A stretch of DNA of 11,063 nt from NCBI GenBank assembly GCA_002705575.1, contig PAHI01000049.1, forward strand, positions 1-11,063. Direction: 5' to 3'. How positions within the stretch are numbered: position 1 is the first letter of the stretch; each line of letters starts with the position of its first letter. The notes under the pieces were generated by a model. The model saw only the letters and a program-made list of their open reading frames with translations, did no database searches and was not told where the DNA came from. This document shows, piece after piece, positions 8,401-11,063 of this stretch. Position numbers and translations under genes: made by a program. The stretch is from Fidelibacterota bacterium (GTDB lineage: Bacteria > Marinisomatota > Marinisomatia > SCGC-AAA003-L08 > GCA-002719095).

Positions 8401-11063
8401 AAAGATTGGAAAGAAATAAATGGGTCAGATATAGGTATGTCAGTATCTGTAGAATCTGCAATTAAAGTAGGTGCAGGATTAAGAAGTAAAATAGATAATG
8501 ACGCAGGAGATATAACAGATGAAATTACTTTAAATCCAATTGAAAGATCACATTTATTATATGGTAAACAACAAGAAATACCTACAAAAGGTATAAAACC
8601 AACTACATTTGGATCTCAGCTAAAAATAAATATACTAGCAGATATAGATCCAGATGCAATGATAGGAAATATGACAGGAGCAGAGTGGAGACAAGCTGTT
8701 GAAGATTTAGAAATTGACATATCTAATTTGGGTAAAAAAGAGTTTTTTAATAGATATGGTATAGATAAAGATTTAAATATAAATGAAGATAAACTTAGAG
8801 CTGAATTAGTAAAGCAGTTATCATCGCAAGAATTTGTAGATAATACATTAGTAGAGGGATTACAAAATGGATTAAAGTTTGACTCTATATTTCAATCAAG
8901 AAGAAAATTACTAAATCTTTTAGCAAAGGAACTTACAAATTCTACAGTAACTTATAAAACTATAGGAGCCAATAAAGTTCAAATAACTTCATTTGGTTTA
9001 GGTAAGGTGGAAGGAACTCAAGATTTATCTGAAGAAACAAGATCTAAAATAAGATATTTAACTAGCGACGAACTTAAACCACCAAGAATAGAAAATAATA
9101 AAGTTATTTTAGGAGATATATTTATACCATATTCTTACATTGAATCTATCCCAGGGCATGAAGCAATGTCAGATAAAGAGTTAAAAGAAAAAATAGGTAA
9201 AAATGTACTAACTGTAGTTGGGTATCGTATACCTAATCAATCTTTAGCTTCAACTGATGTATTAAATATTGCTGGTATATTACCTAAAGAGGCGGGAGAT
9301 ACCGCTGTAGTTTATTCAGAAGTAACAGCTAAAACAGGTAGTGACTTTGATATTGATAAATTATTTATGCTAATACCTAATGTAGAGTATAATAAAAAAT
9401 CTGGCAAACTAGAGCTTATAGAAGGTGATAGTAAAAAAGCTTTAGAAAACGAAAGAATTCTTTTATATAAACAATTATTTGAAACAAGAGAACAATATCC
9501 TAGAGTAATAAAATCTATTGACACACAAAAATTAAAAACTGATGCAAAAGATTTAATTAAACTTGCCGATGAACAAGATAAATTTGATGGATTAAAAATG
9601 TTTACTGGGCAGTTTCAACAAGAATTAAAAACAAGATTTTCTGCAGGAGCAGCTGGAGTTGGTGCTGTAGCTAATAATACTATTGATAATGTTTTAGGAC
9701 AAATGTCTAATTTAGATGTACCAGATATAGGTTTAGGCAAAAGAATTAAAATAGGTAATGAAACTAGAACTGTATTAAATAGCTTAAATAGAATAGATGG
9801 TGATCTTATATCAGAAATTTTATCAGGGTACATGAACGCATTTGTAGATATAGAAAAAGACCCGTACATTACTAATATAAACTTTGTAAAACCTGTAATG
9901 AATGTAGCATTTTTACTATTAAGATCTGGGGTAGATCCTAAATGGGTTAACTCCTTTATTAAACAGCCTATTATTAGAGAATATGTAAAAAGAACATTCA
10001 AAGGTAAATCTCAAATATTAAATAACAGACCAATTTCTGAACAAAGAATATTAAATGGTATGGGATCTAGAGGTATAGAAATAAATGAAGTAGAATCTAC
10101 TTTAACTCTAAAAAACTTAAGAAGAGGTATAGATAATAAAATATTAGATAATACATATCAAGATGCAGTTTTATCATACTTTAAAATATTACACCCAATT
10201 GGTCAAGCTTTATTTGAACAAAATCTTGCATCTAAAGTGCATACAACAGGCACAGGGCAAGATTTACTAGACTCATACTTAACCTTAGCAAGAATACAAA
10301 ATGTAATAGACAAAGGAATTGTTCAAAATTTTGAAGGTAAATTTGATAACAATAGAATGATGGGGGCATACTTAAATAATGGGCCATCATTATTTTTAGA
10401 TTTATTTTCAAAAAAGTTTTTATTTAAACATTTAGAAGGTGTAAATATGATAGTAGAATCTTTACTTGGAGATTTTAATAAATTTGATTATAGAACTAGA
10501 AGACAAATTGAAGATTCAATGTACTCTTATATGTATAGTTCCCATAAGTTTAGTAGTTCACTAGAATCTTTACTGTTTGATACAGCTAAATCTAAATCTT
10601 TAATACCAAGATTTTTAAAAATGAAACAAAATAATCCAGATAGTATATTATTAAATGTATTATTAAAACATAAAAAAGGTTCAAACATAGATGGTGTATA
10701 TAAACAGCCTAGCCAAATATACTTAGCTAATAGTAAAAATATGCCACAGGATGTAATAGAAGGAGCTAAAGCAGAATGGGAAAATTTTTTAAATTCTAAA
10801 GATAAAAATGAAAGACAGTTTTTTAATGATTTAGCGTCTTACGCATACCACACATCAGGGTTTAAAAATGGACTTAAAACATTCTATAATTTAATACCTA
10901 CTACGTGGAATCAAGAAAATGGTTTTAATAAAACTGTTCAAGAATTGGAAGATTCATACCCTAATCAAATAGCTATGGGTTTAGAACAACTTATACAACA
11001 TGAGTATACAAATCAAAAATTAGCGCCTAGAGTTTTTTTTAAACAAATAACTAAAATATCAGA
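5422..11063 (+). CDS. 5' part of giant single-chain, crAss-like-phage-type putative virion RNA polymerase (at least 1880 aa)
   Basis: The frame is open from ATG 5422 to the last base with no stop, so the 3' end is missing. The predicted role is DNA-dependent RNA synthesis by a double-psi beta-barrel polymerase packaged in the virion for early transcription. The key evidence is residues 1269-1312: R-I-P-N-Q, a hydrophobic stretch, then G-S-D-F-D-I-D-K-L. This parallels bacterial beta', where R-A-P-T precedes the Mg-binding D-F-D-G-D by a similar distance. Other blocks recalled from crAss-like polymerases are GDIRYYK...DFPKR (835-849), INISDATTWITP...GQWTPEVEEAY (896-926), SAIKVG (1012-1017), GSQLK (1064-1068), AGAAGVGAVANN (1408-1419) and NAFVDIEKDPYI (1472-1483). 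The N-terminal 330 residues or so are less recognisable. The gene overlaps the upstream one by one base. Known crAss-like polymerases are about 2000 residues or more, so the visible part is probably most of the protein. It has no similarity I can see to T7-type polymerases. Confidence 0.82.
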   Translation, partial: MACNFVIKNNKVESATTNSGKPSVLFPQLKNINDNNDELARNLYAVTETKEFKDWFKGSTSVNNVGEPELRGEFYTNKEGETWWAKATNKKDGTDKFPFGLNRVAGLTAAQVNDIANFTYAYIMNNVENLESINYKQEVLNVIAGLNNEYLKIGDTNRLAIISILQEDLNFIGKKEIDKNSKFLKLIENRLKQDGFVETEVAEEEVSEQDATSPINIKTKYLMSPKGKASVTFKLMLRSTMSDTLKNKTLGTPEIINYNDVYNLLLRELAGELPSEENMDVYDIYIEKLRKLETQYPYLNNIINRLEKSPDHIKTQFVNTLALEKIIYTQTLYSGSKGNRQYKIGKPNSQTQSELIRDEWTEAFKSKIFKYNTNANLILNDDIDLSKIKDKYKRVMENINNVINNKPKQHTIVKQVTDLFNMIGIEVNPKVLTSDFSNLPELLKFLAPSQGGMGYVFTTEIPKIITAYTVRDKKRKDVIKIKDIDLPIKNEKSVLKLAELESKYRIELLDNSVLGPEGSMYWGFNDYSWMSQVLDTIEKDPSYLNKLASIPYNANSEWIQHLQNEGTISRSIFMQMKKDSKYTGLKYFNLQEADQLADRISRVANGEHILMTPGNSRTLYTLKLFEKNGNAVYNSSDVNITYNKEKNSYDFEYLNGNENKLIERFKGYILDEFGAMDTAYQHVFEGKLPKDKQILYYHYDETGNERDTNGVPTGNAFKHTLFPELSYGGSESKGFYYTAGEKRGKPIYDKEMLSNEKIVNLIKRQFEKYAIEQINIAVENELITKDLTKNQQLAANILSKSHFNNLGDLLIGRVMADYVYSSIVANVESTKLFLGDIRYYKSLEDFPKRSNLYTTAVTHMRFIKNQVNPLYLHATVNDIIAPSKYLQDREGYDKINISDATTWITPELQKQRMKGFGQWTPEVEEAYEKLMAGELQTSDILKLTPRKGTARGTEFKNGMHVPYREKTAEVVLWPGLINDSSLKKLYDEMQRQEKDWKEINGSDIGMSVSVESAIKVGAGLRSKIDNDAGDITDEITLNPIERSHLLYGKQQEIPTKGIKPTTFGSQLKINILADIDPDAMIGNMTGAEWRQAVEDLEIDISNLGKKEFFNRYGIDKDLNINEDKLRAELVKQLSSQEFVDNTLVEGLQNGLKFDSIFQSRRKLLNLLAKELTNSTVTYKTIGANKVQITSFGLGKVEGTQDLSEETRSKIRYLTSDELKPPRIENNKVILGDIFIPYSYIESIPGHEAMSDKELKEKIGKNVLTVVGYRIPNQSLASTDVLNIAGILPKEAGDTAVVYSEVTAKTGSDFDIDKLFMLIPNVEYNKKSGKLELIEGDSKKALENERILLYKQLFETREQYPRVIKSIDTQKLKTDAKDLIKLADEQDKFDGLKMFTGQFQQELKTRFSAGAAGVGAVANNTIDNVLGQMSNLDVPDIGLGKRIKIGNETRTVLNSLNRIDGDLISEILSGYMNAFVDIEKDPYITNINFVKPVMNVAFLLLRSGVDPKWVNSFIKQPIIREYVKRTFKGKSQILNNRPISEQRILNGMGSRGIEINEVESTLTLKNLRRGIDNKILDNTYQDAVLSYFKILHPIGQALFEQNLASKVHTTGTGQDLLDSYLTLARIQNVIDKGIVQNFEGKFDNNRMMGAYLNNGPSLFLDLFSKKFLFKHLEGVNMIVESLLGDFNKFDYRTRRQIEDSMYSYMYSSHKFSSSLESLLFDTAKSKSLIPRFLKMKQNNPDSILLNVLLKHKKGSNIDGVYKQPSQIYLANSKNMPQDVIEGAKAEWENFLNSKDKNERQFFNDLASYAYHTSGFKNGLKTFYNLIPTTWNQENGFNKTVQELEDSYPNQIAMGLEQLIQHEYTNQKLAPRVFFKQITKIS
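5548..5718 (+). other. N-terminal block TKEFKDWFKGS...GEP of the polymerase, resembling the lead-in of phage polyvalent-protein ADP-ribosyltransferase-like domains
   Basis: Residues 43-99 contain TETKEFKDWFKGS, then VGEPELRGEFYT. Many large phage/plasmid polyvalent proteins have a sequence of the form T-x-E-F-K-x-W-F-G-x-S followed by D-x-N-G-x-P-x-V-V-Y-H-G-T at the start of an ADP-ribosyltransferase-like domain. Here the lead-in and GEP are kept, but the Tyr-His-Gly-Thr NAD-binding element is absent. If the resemblance is real, this is a non-catalytic remnant or simply a shared leader motif. The sequence match is seen directly; the link is from memory and tentative. Confidence 0.35.
7906..8205 (+). 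other. Conserved-looking block upstream of the catalytic core: GDIRYYK/KR and DATTWITP/GQW motifs
   Basis: Residues 829-851 (STKLFLGDIRYYKSLEDFPK then RSN) and residues 898-928 (SDATTWITPELQKQRM then KGFGQWTPEVEEAYE) match patterns I associate with crAss-like giant polymerases: a G-D-x-x-x-Y-K...K-R block, then D-A...P...R...G-x-W...E...Y. They lie between the variable N-terminus and the first putative barrel. Their structural role is unknown to me. Confidence 0.5.
8449..8625 (+). other. Candidate beta-like (first) double-psi barrel region with conserved lysines
   Basis: Residues 1010-1068 include VESAIKVGAG (Lys1015) and IPTKGIKPTTFGSQLKINIL (Lys1056, Lys1059, Lys1068). In double-psi-barrel polymerases the beta-like barrel supplies active-site lysines and, in single-chain enzymes, precedes the beta'-like barrel that supplies the aspartates. 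This segment is in the right order, about 240-300 residues before DFDID, and SAxKvG plus GSQ resemble the corresponding crAss-like block as I remember it. Which lysines are catalytic cannot be settled from one sequence. Confidence 0.45.
9226..9357 (+). other. beta'-like double-psi barrel catalytic block, R-I-P-N-Q ... D-F-D-I-D
   Basis: Arg1269, Pro1271 and Asn1272 correspond to the R-A-P-T of bacterial beta' (E. coli Arg425, which contacts the incoming nucleotide). Asp1308, Asp1310 and Asp1312 correspond to the Mg-chelating Asp460, Asp462 and Asp464. The Arg-to-first-Asp spacing is 39 residues here and 35 in E. coli. The Gly of the classic DFDGD is Ile here, and the preceding N-A is G-S. All three aspartates are present, so the site is predicted to be catalytically competent. 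Confidence 0.78.

Noticed and set aside
9615..10001. Open frame of 128 codons on the - strand
   Set aside because: It lies wholly inside the polymerase gene, opposite conserved-looking coding sequence. Its Leu/Ser/Ile-rich translation is typical of the antisense of an AT-rich gene.
779..11063. Stop-codon reassignment (TAG or TGA read through), known in some crAss-like phages
   Set aside because: Both long frames stay open under the standard code and contain no in-frame TAG or TGA. Both visible gene ends use TAA. Nothing here requires recoding.

Overview
The window looks like part of the late/virion gene block of a tailed phage related to the crAss-like phages (Crassvirales), most likely one infecting a Bacteroidota host. 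Three lines of evidence point there. (1) Three co-oriented, back-to-back genes on the + strand fill the whole window with no intergenic space. (2) The last gene encodes a giant single-chain protein with an RNA-polymerase-type metal-binding signature (DFDID) in a beta'-like context. (3) The DNA is strongly AT-rich, and neither visible gene start has a Shine-Dalgarno sequence, as is common in Bacteroidota and their phages. The family assignment rests on remembered motifs, not on a database search.

Layout. Bases 1-777 are the 3' part of a gene whose start lies outside the window (unrecognised protein, probably structural or cargo). Bases 779-5422 are a complete gene for a 1547-residue multi-domain protein. 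It has a duplicated short motif at each end, Gly/Ala-rich hydrophobic segments near the N-terminus, a long charged coiled coil, an acidic disordered linker and a folded C-terminal part. It is best read as a large virion cargo or ejection protein. Bases 5422-11063 are the 5' part (at least 1880 codons, no stop before the window ends) of the giant putative virion RNA polymerase.

How the genes may work together. In crAss-like phages a huge RNA polymerase and other very large proteins are packaged in the virion and delivered with the DNA, and the polymerase transcribes early genes. The 1-nt gap (TAATATG) and the 1-nt overlap (TAATG) between the genes imply one transcript with coupled translation. 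This suits proteins co-packaged in one particle. The specific role of the 1547-residue protein is inference from this context and its architecture.

I see no tRNA, CRISPR array, insertion sequence, terminator or promoter. Nothing convincing is encoded on the - strand.
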